A stretch of DNA of 64,000 nt from Lachnospiraceae bacterium (lineage in GTDB: Bacteria; Bacillota; Clostridia; Lachnospirales; Lachnospiraceae): the NCBI GenBank assembly GCA_910575155.1, contig CAJTDX010000006.1, forward strand, positions 62,001 to 126,000, in the 5' to 3' direction. A model generated the notes under the pieces. It did no database searches. It saw only the letters and a list, made by a program, of their open reading frames with translations, and was not told the origin of the DNA. Shown in pieces: positions 15,676 through 24,280 of the stretch (positions within the stretch are counted from its first letter, which is position 1; every line of letters starts with the position of its first letter). The position numbers and the translations under genes are program-made.

Positions 15676-16470
15676 ATGAATAACTTAAAATTAGACGTAG
15701 CTGATCAGATTGCTGTTCTGACAATCAGCAGACCGGGCGCATTAAATGCCCTCAACAGCGAAACATTGGACGAGCTTAACACTGTCCTCAGTGAAATTGA
15801 AGCAAGAGACGATGTTAAGGTTGTAATCCTGACCGGCGGTCCTGACAAGAAAGACAATGCATTCAAGTCGTTCGTTGCCGGCGCTGATATTGCTGAAATG
15901 GTAAACTTTTCCGCTGCTGAGGCACGCGCTTTCGGTATGAGAGCCGCTGAGCCATTCTTCAAGCTGATGAATATGCGTCAGGTTACCATCGCTGCCATCA
16001 ACGGATTTGCACTGGGCGGCGGATGCGAAATCGCTATGGCCTGCGATATCCGCATTGCTTCTGACAACGCTACGTTTGCACAGCCGGAAACCGGACTTGG
16101 CATTATCCCCGGATTTGGCGGAACTCAGAGACTTGCACGCCTGGTAGGCATGGGACGCGCGAAGGAACTGATCTTCACCTGCGACAATATTGACGCCGCA
16201 GAAGCATACCGCATCGGTCTGGTAAACAAAGTAGTTGCCAAAGAAGAATTGATGGATACCGCTAAGAAAATGGCGTCCAAGATTATCTCTAAGGGAAGCT
16301 ACGCTGTTTCCATTGCCAAAGCTGCAATCAACAACGGCTACGACATGGATATTAAAAACGCAGTTGAGATGGAAGCAAACCTCTTCGGCATTACCTGCTC
16401 CACGCATGACAAGACCGAAGGCATGACCGCTTTCTTAGAAAGACGCGCTGCTGATCTGACCGATTTCTAA
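15676..16470 (+). CDS. crt: Crotonase / short-chain enoyl-CoA hydratase
   Basis: 264 residues, enoyl-CoA hydratase family. The oxyanion-hole region AGADIAEM and GFALGGGCEIAMACD carry the expected catalytic Glu118, and QPETGLGIIPGFGGTQ carries Glu138; both hydratase glutamates are present, so activity is expected. The sequence has the look of clostridial 3-hydroxybutyryl-CoA dehydratase, which makes crotonyl-CoA in butyrate formation. In butyrate producers crt normally sits with bcd, etfAB, hbd and thl; here it is alone with its own promoter, so either the pathway genes are elsewhere or it serves another acyl-CoA. The exact substrate is inferred. Confidence 0.88.
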   Translation: MNNLKLDVADQIAVLTISRPGALNALNSETLDELNTVLSEIEARDDVKVVILTGGPDKKDNAFKSFVAGADIAEMVNFSAAEARAFGMRAAEPFFKLMNMRQVTIAAINGFALGGGCEIAMACDIRIASDNATFAQPETGLGIIPGFGGTQRLARLVGMGRAKELIFTCDNIDAAEAYRIGLVNKVVAKEELMDTAKKMASKIISKGSYAVSIAKAAINNGYDMDIKNAVEMEANLFGITCSTHDKTEGMTAFLERRAADLTDF

Positions 16471-16488
16471 TTCTATTTCTGTAGATAT

Positions 16489-16600
16489 TAGTACATCGTT
16501 CGACAAATAACTGGATCAATCACGCAGAATGCTTTTTTGACCTGTGCAATCGGGAAAGCAGGCAAGTGGTTGGTGTAGTTATTTGCGCAACGATGTACTA
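16489..16600. mobile_element. MITE-like inverted-repeat element, family 1, copy A
   Basis: 112 bp bounded by TAGTACATCGTT and AACGATGTACTA. The inverted similarity continues inward over CAAATAACT...AGTTATTTG. No reading frame lies inside. The same sequence, inverted, occurs at 28939-29101 with a 51-base longer centre. Termini begin and end with TA, which could be a TA target duplication. It lies 19 bases after crt. Confidence 0.8.
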
Positions 16601-16677
16601 GGCCGCACAGCCGTATGCACGGTCGGGCTGCAGGAATAAATACCTGTTCCTGTCGGGAGCAGGACGGAAATTCTTAA

Positions 16678-16714
16678 GGCTGCTGCAAAACAGGAATCCT
16701 GTTTCACAGCAGCC
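16678..16714 (-). terminator. Terminator of rarA
   Basis: Long hairpin GGCTGCTG/CAGCAGCC with inner AAACAGG/CCTGTTT, just past the rarA stop; a short T-containing tail follows on both strands. Confidence 0.7.
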
Positions 16715-16718
16715 CTTC

Positions 16719-18044
16719 TTATACTCTGTTCTTCCTTTTCCAATCCAGAACTTCTTCCAGACGTTCCTTTACCTGCTTTTCCTGCCCTTGTTCCGTGGGA
16801 TGATAATACCTTCTGTCCGCCAGTGTGTCAGGCAGACACTGCATACTGCTTAATTTCTCACTGGTATCATGAGCGTAAATATAATCTTTTCCATAATTGA
16901 GTTTCTTCATGAGATCTGTAGGCGCATTGCAAATCTGCAGCGGAACCGGCTCCGCTGGAAGTTCCCTCACATCGTTCTTACAGGCTTCGCACGCCAGATA
17001 CAGCGCATTGGACTTTGGCGCCATGGACAGATACACAACCGCATGCGTCAGATGCACGTCGCACTCCGGCATTCCCAGAAAATGACATGCCTGATAAGCC
17101 GCCACTGTCACCTGCAGCGCATTGGGGTCTGCCATCCCCACGTCCTCACTGGCAAACCGCACCAGCCTTCTTGCAATATAAAGAGGATCTTCCCCGCCGT
17201 CCAGCATCCGGCACATCCAGTACACGGCCGCATCCGGATCACTGTTGCGCATGGATTTGTGCAGGGCTGAAATCAGATTGTAATGTTCCTCCCCGTTTTT
17301 ATCATATAACAGCGACCGCCTGTTCATACACTGCGCAAGAACCTCCTCATCCACACACAGAACCGCCCGTTCATCCATCCTGCCATTTATCACCGCCATC
17401 TCCAGCGTATTCAGCGCTGTTCTGGCATCTCCATTGGCAAAGCGGGCAATGGCGGACAAATGAGCGTCTTCTATGGAAATCTGCATGTTTCCGAGACCTT
17501 TGGGACTTTTGAGGGCATGTACCAGCAATTCCTTTAAATCTGTTTCCTCCAATGCTTTTAAAATAAACACCTTACAGCGGGAGAGCAAAGCTGAATTAAT
17601 CTCAAAAGAAGGATTCTCTGTGGTCGCTCCCACCAGAATAATGCTGCCTTTTTCCACAAAAGGCAGAAATGCATCCTGCTGCGCCTTATTAAAACGATGA
17701 ATTTCATCCGCAAACAACAAGGTGCAAATTCCCATCTTCCGGTTTTGTTCAGCCCGCACCATCACTTCCTTAATCTCTTTGATCCCGCTGTTGACCGCAC
17801 TGTATTCCACAAATTCCGCTTTGGTCTGTTCTGCGATAATCCTTGCCAGCGTTGTCTTGCCGACGCCCGGAGGCCCCCAGAAAATCATGGAGGATATCTG
17901 GTCTTCCTCAATCAGGCGGCGGAGAATTTTTCCCTCCCCGATCAGGTGTTTCTGACCCACGTATTCCCTGAGATTGTCCGGCCTTAAGCGGCTTGCAAGA
18001 GGCGCAAGCTTCTCTCTGTTATCAAACAAACTTAATTGTTCCAT
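16719..18044 (-). CDS. rarA: Replication-associated recombination protein A (MgsA/RarA AAA+ ATPase)
   Basis: 441 residues. N-terminal MEQLSLFDN resembles a clamp-binding QLSLF motif. Clamp-loader-like AAA+ core: SRLRPDNLREYVGQKHL, Walker A GPPGVGKTT (57-65), Walker B with DEIH (113-116), sensor GATTENPSFE. The C-terminal tetramerisation region ends with MQCLPDTLADRRYYHPTEQGQE. The protein acts at stalled replication forks. The reading frame extends 31 codons further upstream into the gap before the DUF2935 gene, but ATG 18044 is preceded by GAGAGGGAATGAG and matches the family start. Confidence 0.95.
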   Translation of the reverse strand: MEQLSLFDNREKLAPLASRLRPDNLREYVGQKHLIGEGKILRRLIEEDQISSMIFWGPPGVGKTTLARIIAEQTKAEFVEYSAVNSGIKEIKEVMVRAEQNRKMGICTLLFADEIHRFNKAQQDAFLPFVEKGSIILVGATTENPSFEINSALLSRCKVFILKALEETDLKELLVHALKSPKGLGNMQISIEDAHLSAIARFANGDARTALNTLEMAVINGRMDERAVLCVDEEVLAQCMNRRSLLYDKNGEEHYNLISALHKSMRNSDPDAAVYWMCRMLDGGEDPLYIARRLVRFASEDVGMADPNALQVTVAAYQACHFLGMPECDVHLTHAVVYLSMAPKSNALYLACEACKNDVRELPAEPVPLQICNAPTDLMKKLNYGKDYIYAHDTSEKLSSMQCLPDTLADRRYYHPTEQGQEKQVKERLEEVLDWKRKNRV

Positions 18045-18102
18045 CTCATTCCCTCTCTCTTGTTTTACAGTTCTGTAAACTTTATCTCTCCGTATCTTTT
18101 TG

Positions 18103-19032
18103 CTATGCCGCAGAAATCTCGCCTTCCGGACATTCACAGCCCTCTTTCAGCAGGCGCAGATAATGGTTTGCCTCCCGCAGAACATGATCCGCCAGAAGCG
18201 GCAGTATCATAGACTGAATCTCACAGTTCAAAATGCCTTGCGTACCTGCCGTCTTAAATTCCTGAATCCGTTTGGTCTGCTCAATGGTTCTGCCTGCAAG
18301 TTCCCCGATTGCAGCGCATTCTTTCTCTTTCGCCTCACGAAGCAGTTTGCAGAATTCCTTCCCAATGTGATCGGCTGTCTCAAACAGTTCCTCTTCACAG
18401 GGATCCAGCAGCCCCCGGATAAACCATGCATGTTCCATCATAATCTGGTTCCAGAACATTTCCGTCGTCCGCATACAAGACCTGGAAATACTTCCCCGCT
18501 GCTCCAGTTCCACCAGGAAACTGCCATACAGCCTGGCTTCCCGGAGAATATGCTCAATCAGCAGCGGATATTGAAATGCAAAAATATCACAGTTTCTTAC
18601 AGAACGAAGCGCATCCTCCTTCAATTCAATCAGCCCCCGTACCAGACGGATTGCCTTGCGGTTCAGTTTATGGACGCTGCGGTGCATAGAATGGCCAAAC
18701 CGCGCGCCGCAGCCGCTCTGCAGCCGTTCCTCGGCGGCCGTAATCTCCGTATCAATAGAAATTCCTGTCAGGCTGCTGGTCTTTTCTTCTGCACGTTTAG
18801 TATATACCGTAACAATCTCATGCGAATCCAGCGCCGACTGCCCTGCTGCCCCATTACTGATACTGACGGTTTCTCGCAGCAATTGCTCAAAATTCTCTCT
18901 GAACCGCTGCGATCTCTTAATCAAAGACTCCTCTTTCGCCAGAAATCCTGATTCCAAAAAAAGAGAATGTTCTTTCATAATTCTTAAAAAGAATAAATTT
19001 AATTCCAACGATAATGCAACATAATTGCTCAT
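18103..19032 (-). CDS. DUF2935 family protein
   Basis: 309 residues, all-helical, built of two similar halves. Each contains a helix with metal-ligand-like residues (LNLFFLRIMKEHSLFLE near the start; FWNQIMMEHAWFIRGLLDP in the second half) plus IEHILREARLYGSFL and ADHVLREANHYLRLL. The repeated (I/M)M.EH and H.LREA patterns suggest a ferritin-like or hemerythrin-like metal site. Family members are of unknown function in spore-forming and related Firmicutes. GGGAG precedes the ATG. It is followed by rarA on the same strand after a 58-base gap. Confidence 0.8.
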   Translation of the reverse strand: MSNYVALSLELNLFFLRIMKEHSLFLESGFLAKEESLIKRSQRFRENFEQLLRETVSISNGAAGQSALDSHEIVTVYTKRAEEKTSSLTGISIDTEITAAEERLQSGCGARFGHSMHRSVHKLNRKAIRLVRGLIELKEDALRSVRNCDIFAFQYPLLIEHILREARLYGSFLVELEQRGSISRSCMRTTEMFWNQIMMEHAWFIRGLLDPCEEELFETADHIGKEFCKLLREAKEKECAAIGELAGRTIEQTKRIQEFKTAGTQGILNCEIQSMILPLLADHVLREANHYLRLLKEGCECPEGEISAA

Positions 19033-19140
19033 ATTAGCGAAATCTCCCTTCTAAAATAACAAAGCAAACACATTTACTGCTTCTTGCCCGTTACAATAAT
19101 ATATGCAGACAGAAGGTTTACGCTATATCCGTTTTTCATA

Positions 19141-20415
19141 TTACTCTGCCAGATAATCATTCATAATGATTTGAGGCTCGATATACTGCTCTACGATTTT
19201 AGTTCCAATACGTCTGTTTCCAACATAAGCGGGTGCAAATGAAAAATGAATATCTGCCCGCTCTCTTCCCGGCAGGATCAGAATATTATGCATTTCTTCC
19301 AGATCCGGATAATAGCAGCGGAGTATTTCTCCGTACGCAAGCTGCTTATAATTTAATTGATCGAGCGCCTTATAATACTTGGAATCAAATATGTACAATA
19401 TATGGTCTGCATACGCCATATGATCCAATGATATTGCAAAACCGTGATGCGAAGCATCCGCTCTATGGGTTTGTGCAGAAAATTGTACCGCCGACGTCTT
19501 CAGCGATAAATCAAACTGCGCCGCATGGTTAAGCGGATTCACTCCTGCAAAATGCCTGTTTAAATACTGGGCCGTCATTTTCTGCCATACCATATCATAA
19601 TGCCTTATTTTTACATGCACGCTCCCGCCGGTTGATTTTTCTTTATACTGCACAAAAAAATCAATCAAAATCTGCACGAGTTTTTTGTGCATATCCTTGA
19701 AAACCTCATGTTTCGCTTCCCTGAGCTTAGAACAGATATAATCAATATTTCTGAAATAATCAAATTCCGCAATTTTTAAACCCGTTTTCTTCATCGAGAA
19801 AAAACTGTGAAAATAATCAATGGTATAATCGATCACAAACGCCATACATTCTGTGATAAATACCTGGCGGTCGTTTTTCTTATTTACATACAGCGGCACA
19901 AACAAGAGATTTCCGCCGCTTATGATCTTTTGCGACTTATGGAGCGTAGTGTTCCAGGAAATCTTGCCAGATCCGCCGCTTATGATTTTATTTTCTTTTT
20001 CCCGGTAAAGTCCGTATGTCCTAAAATAATCATACAGTTCATAAAAGGGCGCAAAGGGATAATCCGCGTCGTAGCGGTCGCTGCCGTCCGCCCCCATATA
20101 TGTTTGCGCCGACGCCGTTGTCCGTTCGGTTTCACTGTACTTTTTTATTACATGAAACAGCAGCCGAATATCATCGACCGCTTCCAAATTCGTTTGATTA
20201 AGTTTCTCAATCTCATGCAATTCATAATAATGTTTCGGAAAAACAGCCAGCATGTTCTTTTCACGGAAAACAAAACCGACAATATGAAATACATTGGCTT
20301 TTAATTGATCTGAATATTCTATTTCCTGCGTTCCCAGCCCAAACAATTCTTCGATATACTCCGGAACCGCTTCGCCATCCTGCCCGTAATAATACAGCGT
20401 ATTGATCTCTGCCAC
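19141..20415 (-). CDS. LlaJI-type restriction endonuclease subunit (McrC-like)
   Basis: 424 residues, last gene of the restriction operon. The C-terminal third carries a PD-(D/E)XK nuclease pattern: LDHMAYADHILYIFDSKYY with Asp337, Asp344 and Lys346, then a Gln in KQLAYGEIL (358-361). The FDSKYY core and the N-terminal part (YIEELFG..., VFREKNMLAVFPKHY) match LlaJI nucleases, which work with an McrB-type NTPase. It follows the McrB-like gene by 23 bases. It is expected to cut DNA lacking the modification laid down by the methyltransferase two genes upstream. Assigned by motif and context; cleavage site unknown. Confidence 0.82.
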   Translation of the reverse strand: MAEINTLYYYGQDGEAVPEYIEELFGLGTQEIEYSDQLKANVFHIVGFVFREKNMLAVFPKHYYELHEIEKLNQTNLEAVDDIRLLFHVIKKYSETERTTASAQTYMGADGSDRYDADYPFAPFYELYDYFRTYGLYREKENKIISGGSGKISWNTTLHKSQKIISGGNLLFVPLYVNKKNDRQVFITECMAFVIDYTIDYFHSFFSMKKTGLKIAEFDYFRNIDYICSKLREAKHEVFKDMHKKLVQILIDFFVQYKEKSTGGSVHVKIRHYDMVWQKMTAQYLNRHFAGVNPLNHAAQFDLSLKTSAVQFSAQTHRADASHHGFAISLDHMAYADHILYIFDSKYYKALDQLNYKQLAYGEILRCYYPDLEEMHNILILPGRERADIHFSFAPAYVGNRRIGTKIVEQYIEPQIIMNDYLAE

Positions 20416-20438
20416 CTCCCGCGCAGATCATTTCACAT

Positions 20439-22280
20439 TTAAAGGATACTCAGGAATTGATCGCTGAATATTTTTTCATCTGCTTCATATTTTTTATACA
20501 GCTCTGAAAAAGTACCAATCGTCCTGTCAAATAATGTCACGCTGCTTTTATATGCCGCATGATGCACATCGCTCCACAGATAATGCAGTAATTTATTTTT
20601 TATCTGCTTCTTTCTTTGCAGCGCCGCATGATCTGACAAATCAAACTCAATAAAAAACGGGCCGATCTGCTTGTCCTCTCCCAATCCCAGATAAGCGTCG
20701 TCCGCAATAAACCTGTTCAGCGCCTGATACAACGTTACCCATGTAACCTGCTGCACCGCCGTTCCGTTGTTGATCTCCAGTTGCGGATTATTCTTATAAT
20801 GTTCCGGCGTTCCAAACGGACGCCCCGTCTCAATGGGGGCGGGACTGACATATTCCCACTCAAATCTTCTCTTAAAAGCCGTATCCATCACAAACACATT
20901 CTGATCGCTTGTATTTACCGTGCCTAATATATGAAATTTGGGCGGCAGTTTTACCTGCGTACCCGGCAAAGCCACGATGTCCTTTGCAATCATGTCATTG
21001 TTGATAAAATATTTGCTGTATCCAGCGTAAAGTCCTTCTTTTTCCCTGTCCAGAAGCTGGAATATATCGCCGAATACAGCCGCGCAGTCCCCGCGCGACA
21101 TTTCTTCAATGATCAGATAAACGTCTTTGGAAGTATCCTCATACGCTTTTTCCAGGGCTTTTGTAAAAACGCCTTTTACAAAGTCATAGGTAATTGTGCC
21201 TGGGTCTTTGGGATCCGCGGCGGGAATTACTTTCGGCAGCAATTGCCCCACAAAATCATTGTACGTATAATCCGGGTAAAACGTGACCCTGAATACATAA
21301 TCCGTATGCGCCTTCCGGATAATTTCCGTATCAATCGTATGACTTTTTCCCGTGCCCGGCGCGCCATAATAAATAACCTGCATCTCATGATTTCCTCTGT
21401 ACGGTTCTTGTAATTTACGTAAATATGTTTTCAGTACTGTTACATTGGTATTATTTATTGCTTCCAGATTCTGCATATCAATCCGGTAGTTTTCGTTCTT
21501 TGCAAAAGAAACCGCCGGAACAATTCTCGAACATAATCTATATAATTCCGCGGCGGGATTGGATGACCTGAGAAGTCTGTCTGACAATACAGTGAACGTC
21601 TTAGCCGCGTCGTCAACTTCAAAAAAATCGTTTGTCTGCTCTCCCGATATAAGATATTCAAACTGCTCTAAAGTAGTAATCATGGAGTCCGGGGAGCCGT
21701 CGGCATAATTAATGTGCGGATCTTCTGAAAAAGCTTCTGAAATGACGTCGGTTAAATCGTTATCAAACAGATCCAGGTAGTGAAATCCCATAAGCGCCGC
21801 GCAAATAATATTTATCTTGACATTTCTCTGGCTTAAGCGGCGCGTTTCGTTTAAATTTACAATATAAACCGGACGGCTGACAAAATGCAGGTCCGTCATC
21901 TGCTCAGACATCGCTCCGTAAATGCCGATCAGCGCAGCCCAGATATTCCTGGTGGCTATATCATTTGCATTATCCGTATTCGGCTCATTATAAAAAAACA
22001 GACCGTCGATGCCGCCGTCTTCGTTCTCAAAATATCCTGAATATTTACTGACGTTGCCGCCGTTATTCAGGTTTTTCTTGATCACGTCTTTTCTCTCCCG
22101 GCGGTATCCCGCGAGATTCAATTTCGGGAACTTTTCATTTAATCTGCATATGATCTGATCCATCATTTCTTCGGCCGAGCCGACTCCAATCTGTTCCCAG
22201 CGCGCCAAAATCGCCGTATCATCCTCAGCCTTATGTAATTTCTCAATCAAATCATCCGGCACAACCAATACGTGTCTCAT
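20439..22280 (-). CDS. McrB-type AAA+ GTPase/ATPase of restriction system
   Basis: 613 residues. The first 290 residues are a variable domain probably used for DNA recognition. The AAA+ motor follows: Walker A GAPGTGKS (306-313), Walker B YLIIEEMSRGD (388-398), sensor NTSDQN (456-461) and arginine-finger region FKRRFEW (469-475). The MSRGD and NTSDQ signatures are those of McrB, whose motor translocates DNA for its nuclease partner. Walker B has EE where many AAA+ proteins have DE, as in related McrB proteins. It starts 4 bases after the methyltransferase gene, indicating one operon. Confidence 0.88.
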   Translation of the reverse strand: MRHVLVVPDDLIEKLHKAEDDTAILARWEQIGVGSAEEMMDQIICRLNEKFPKLNLAGYRRERKDVIKKNLNNGGNVSKYSGYFENEDGGIDGLFFYNEPNTDNANDIATRNIWAALIGIYGAMSEQMTDLHFVSRPVYIVNLNETRRLSQRNVKINIICAALMGFHYLDLFDNDLTDVISEAFSEDPHINYADGSPDSMITTLEQFEYLISGEQTNDFFEVDDAAKTFTVLSDRLLRSSNPAAELYRLCSRIVPAVSFAKNENYRIDMQNLEAINNTNVTVLKTYLRKLQEPYRGNHEMQVIYYGAPGTGKSHTIDTEIIRKAHTDYVFRVTFYPDYTYNDFVGQLLPKVIPAADPKDPGTITYDFVKGVFTKALEKAYEDTSKDVYLIIEEMSRGDCAAVFGDIFQLLDREKEGLYAGYSKYFINNDMIAKDIVALPGTQVKLPPKFHILGTVNTSDQNVFVMDTAFKRRFEWEYVSPAPIETGRPFGTPEHYKNNPQLEINNGTAVQQVTWVTLYQALNRFIADDAYLGLGEDKQIGPFFIEFDLSDHAALQRKKQIKNKLLHYLWSDVHHAAYKSSVTLFDRTIGTFSELYKKYEADEKIFSDQFLSIL

Positions 22281-22284
22281 CTGC

Positions 22285-24165
22285 TTATCCCTTCTGATAA
22301 TTTACTACAAGCACCTCATTTTTAGCATATCTCCATCCGCTTACCCCCGCGTCTATGACGCGGTAATGATGTTCTTCAATCCACTGCGTCAGCAGTTCGT
22401 TCTTTTTCTCTTTATGCTCTAACACATTCGACAGGATAAACTTAAATCCCAGTTCATCAATATGTTTCAATATACGCAGCAGTTCTGTTTCCTCGGTGAT
22501 CCCCCAGCCTTTCATACCGCGCTTCCCGTCATTGTAAGCCGCGCTTGTAATATAATACGGAGGGTCAAAGTAAAACACCGTATCTGCCGGAAAGCCGCCC
22601 CAGTCCATCTGCGTATAATCAAGATTGAGCAGTTCATATTCCGGCGCCTTTACTTTAAAGTTCATCAGCCGCTGTCTGATATCTTCACTGTATCCGGCGA
22701 CTCCGACGGGCGTGTTGAACTTATGGTCTCCGTTAAAACGAATCATATTCTGAAATGCATACATATGCAGAACATATAAATACAAAGGCGAGGGATTCTT
22801 ATTATATGCATCCCGCAAGGCGTTGTACGGTTCTTTTTCCTCTTTCTCCAGGCCAAATTTGCGGATAACGCATTCCACTTCCGCAATCAATTGCTCTCGT
22901 TCTGTATCCAGGAGCCATTTCATAAGTTCGTATACAAACGGATTCAGCTCGTTATAAACTGCTTTTTTCAAGGCCGCCACATTTGCCCCTACGTTAAACG
23001 CGCCGCCCATTACATCCACAAACGTATCAATATTCTGCGGTAATTCTTTCAGTATGACAGGAAGCAGCGTGTCTTTACTGCCGGAATAATTTAACGGCGA
23101 CTTATTGATACTCAGATCTTTCTGAAAATAGAGAATTACTTCATTCAGCCGCCTGCCGTTTCGCTTGTTGCTTGACCTGTGATTCTGGTATTCCCTGTAA
23201 TCAAAGTGATTCACCTGAACTTCTCCGTCCACTGCAAACGTTCTGGCCATCTCCACCAATTCATCCACCGGAACCAGTCCCTGATTGCTGTAACTCACCA
23301 ATATGTGCTTAAATCTGATCTGGCGGAACAAATCCTCAAATATGCGTTTTGCCTTCGTTCTCTGCGCATACAGTGAATTCTTATCTCCCCGGCCTCTTTT
23401 TCCCCCGGTTCCCGTAATCGCAGGCGCGTCATCCCTTGCAATCGTCTCTAACATATGATAGGCGGAAACGTACTGCGTAACCGTGTAGGGGGTGTCGATG
23501 TATGCGATATCTCCGGAAATTTCTCTGATCAGTTCATTGGTATCCCGGCTTAAGATTTCATTTTCAAAAATTGTATCCGTCTCATTTAGTTCCAGCGGTT
23601 CCAGAAGGAAATCTTTTTCTGCCCTCGGATCCCAGAACTTAAAAAACGCCTCGTACGTTCCGGAAGTATTCGAATACCGGGTTACGCTTTCTAATAATGA
23701 AGCGATCAGAAAATAGTACTCATTTTCTTCCACTTCTTTCTTTTGATATATTCTTTCTATGTCTTTTCGCATACCATCAATTTTTATGCCGTTGCTTTCT
23801 GTAAAAAACATTCTGCCCCCAGCAGGGGTATAATTGCGATACACAAAAAAACTGTCGTCCGGCGTATATTGCTGACTGTTCAGCCATTCAAATATTCCTG
23901 TTTTATGTTTGCCGGTAAATTTATGAAACGCGGGCATACCGGTATTCATCAATTTCGCCTTATTAAACACAAAGGAATAATATAAAAAGTCATTGGCTAT
24001 AATTTTATATTTGCTCTTAAAGTAATCTCCAACACATCCTGTTCCTGCAAATAAATCTGCAAAACTCTCCCCTTCCATGTGATTTTGGTCTATCACTTCT
24101 TGTATTTGGTCAAGTAATTTTACCTTACTTCCTAGATATCTCATGTTTCTACCTACCTGATTCAT
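22285..24165 (-). CDS. Fused double N6-adenine DNA methyltransferase (D12 class, M.FokI-like)
   Basis: 626 residues consisting of two Dam/D12-class domains in one chain. Domain 1 (about 8-347) starts MRYLGSKVKLL, has motif I FADLFAGTGCVG (35-46) and motif IV as DTPY (224-227). Domain 2 (about 358-626) starts NYSGSKDTLL, has FVDVMGG (382-388) and canonical DPPY (534-537). Two domains in tandem, as in M.FokI, usually methylate the two strands of an asymmetric site. The open frame begins with a TTG at 24186; ATG 24165 after AAGAAGGAAAACCC is preferred, and ATG 24144 (MRYLGSK) is possible. It is the first gene of the operon with McrB-like and LlaJI-like partners and provides self-protection. Confidence 0.88.
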   Translation of the reverse strand: MNQVGRNMRYLGSKVKLLDQIQEVIDQNHMEGESFADLFAGTGCVGDYFKSKYKIIANDFLYYSFVFNKAKLMNTGMPAFHKFTGKHKTGIFEWLNSQQYTPDDSFFVYRNYTPAGGRMFFTESNGIKIDGMRKDIERIYQKKEVEENEYYFLIASLLESVTRYSNTSGTYEAFFKFWDPRAEKDFLLEPLELNETDTIFENEILSRDTNELIREISGDIAYIDTPYTVTQYVSAYHMLETIARDDAPAITGTGGKRGRGDKNSLYAQRTKAKRIFEDLFRQIRFKHILVSYSNQGLVPVDELVEMARTFAVDGEVQVNHFDYREYQNHRSSNKRNGRRLNEVILYFQKDLSINKSPLNYSGSKDTLLPVILKELPQNIDTFVDVMGGAFNVGANVAALKKAVYNELNPFVYELMKWLLDTEREQLIAEVECVIRKFGLEKEEKEPYNALRDAYNKNPSPLYLYVLHMYAFQNMIRFNGDHKFNTPVGVAGYSEDIRQRLMNFKVKAPEYELLNLDYTQMDWGGFPADTVFYFDPPYYITSAAYNDGKRGMKGWGITEETELLRILKHIDELGFKFILSNVLEHKEKKNELLTQWIEEHHYRVIDAGVSGWRYAKNEVLVVNYQKG

Positions 24166-24280
24166 GGGTTTTCCTTCTTGGGTCAACTGGCTGTTCAGAT
24201 GCTCAGGCGCCAGCCATGTTTTTCCTTAAGAACAGATTTTTATGCTCCCCTCTCTGCCTTACGCCAGACTTACAGCCTGT

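Noticed and set aside
16601-16670. GC-rich imperfect hairpin between the family 1 element and the rarA terminator
   Set aside because: The pairing is short and interrupted and does not match a known RNA; not enough to call.
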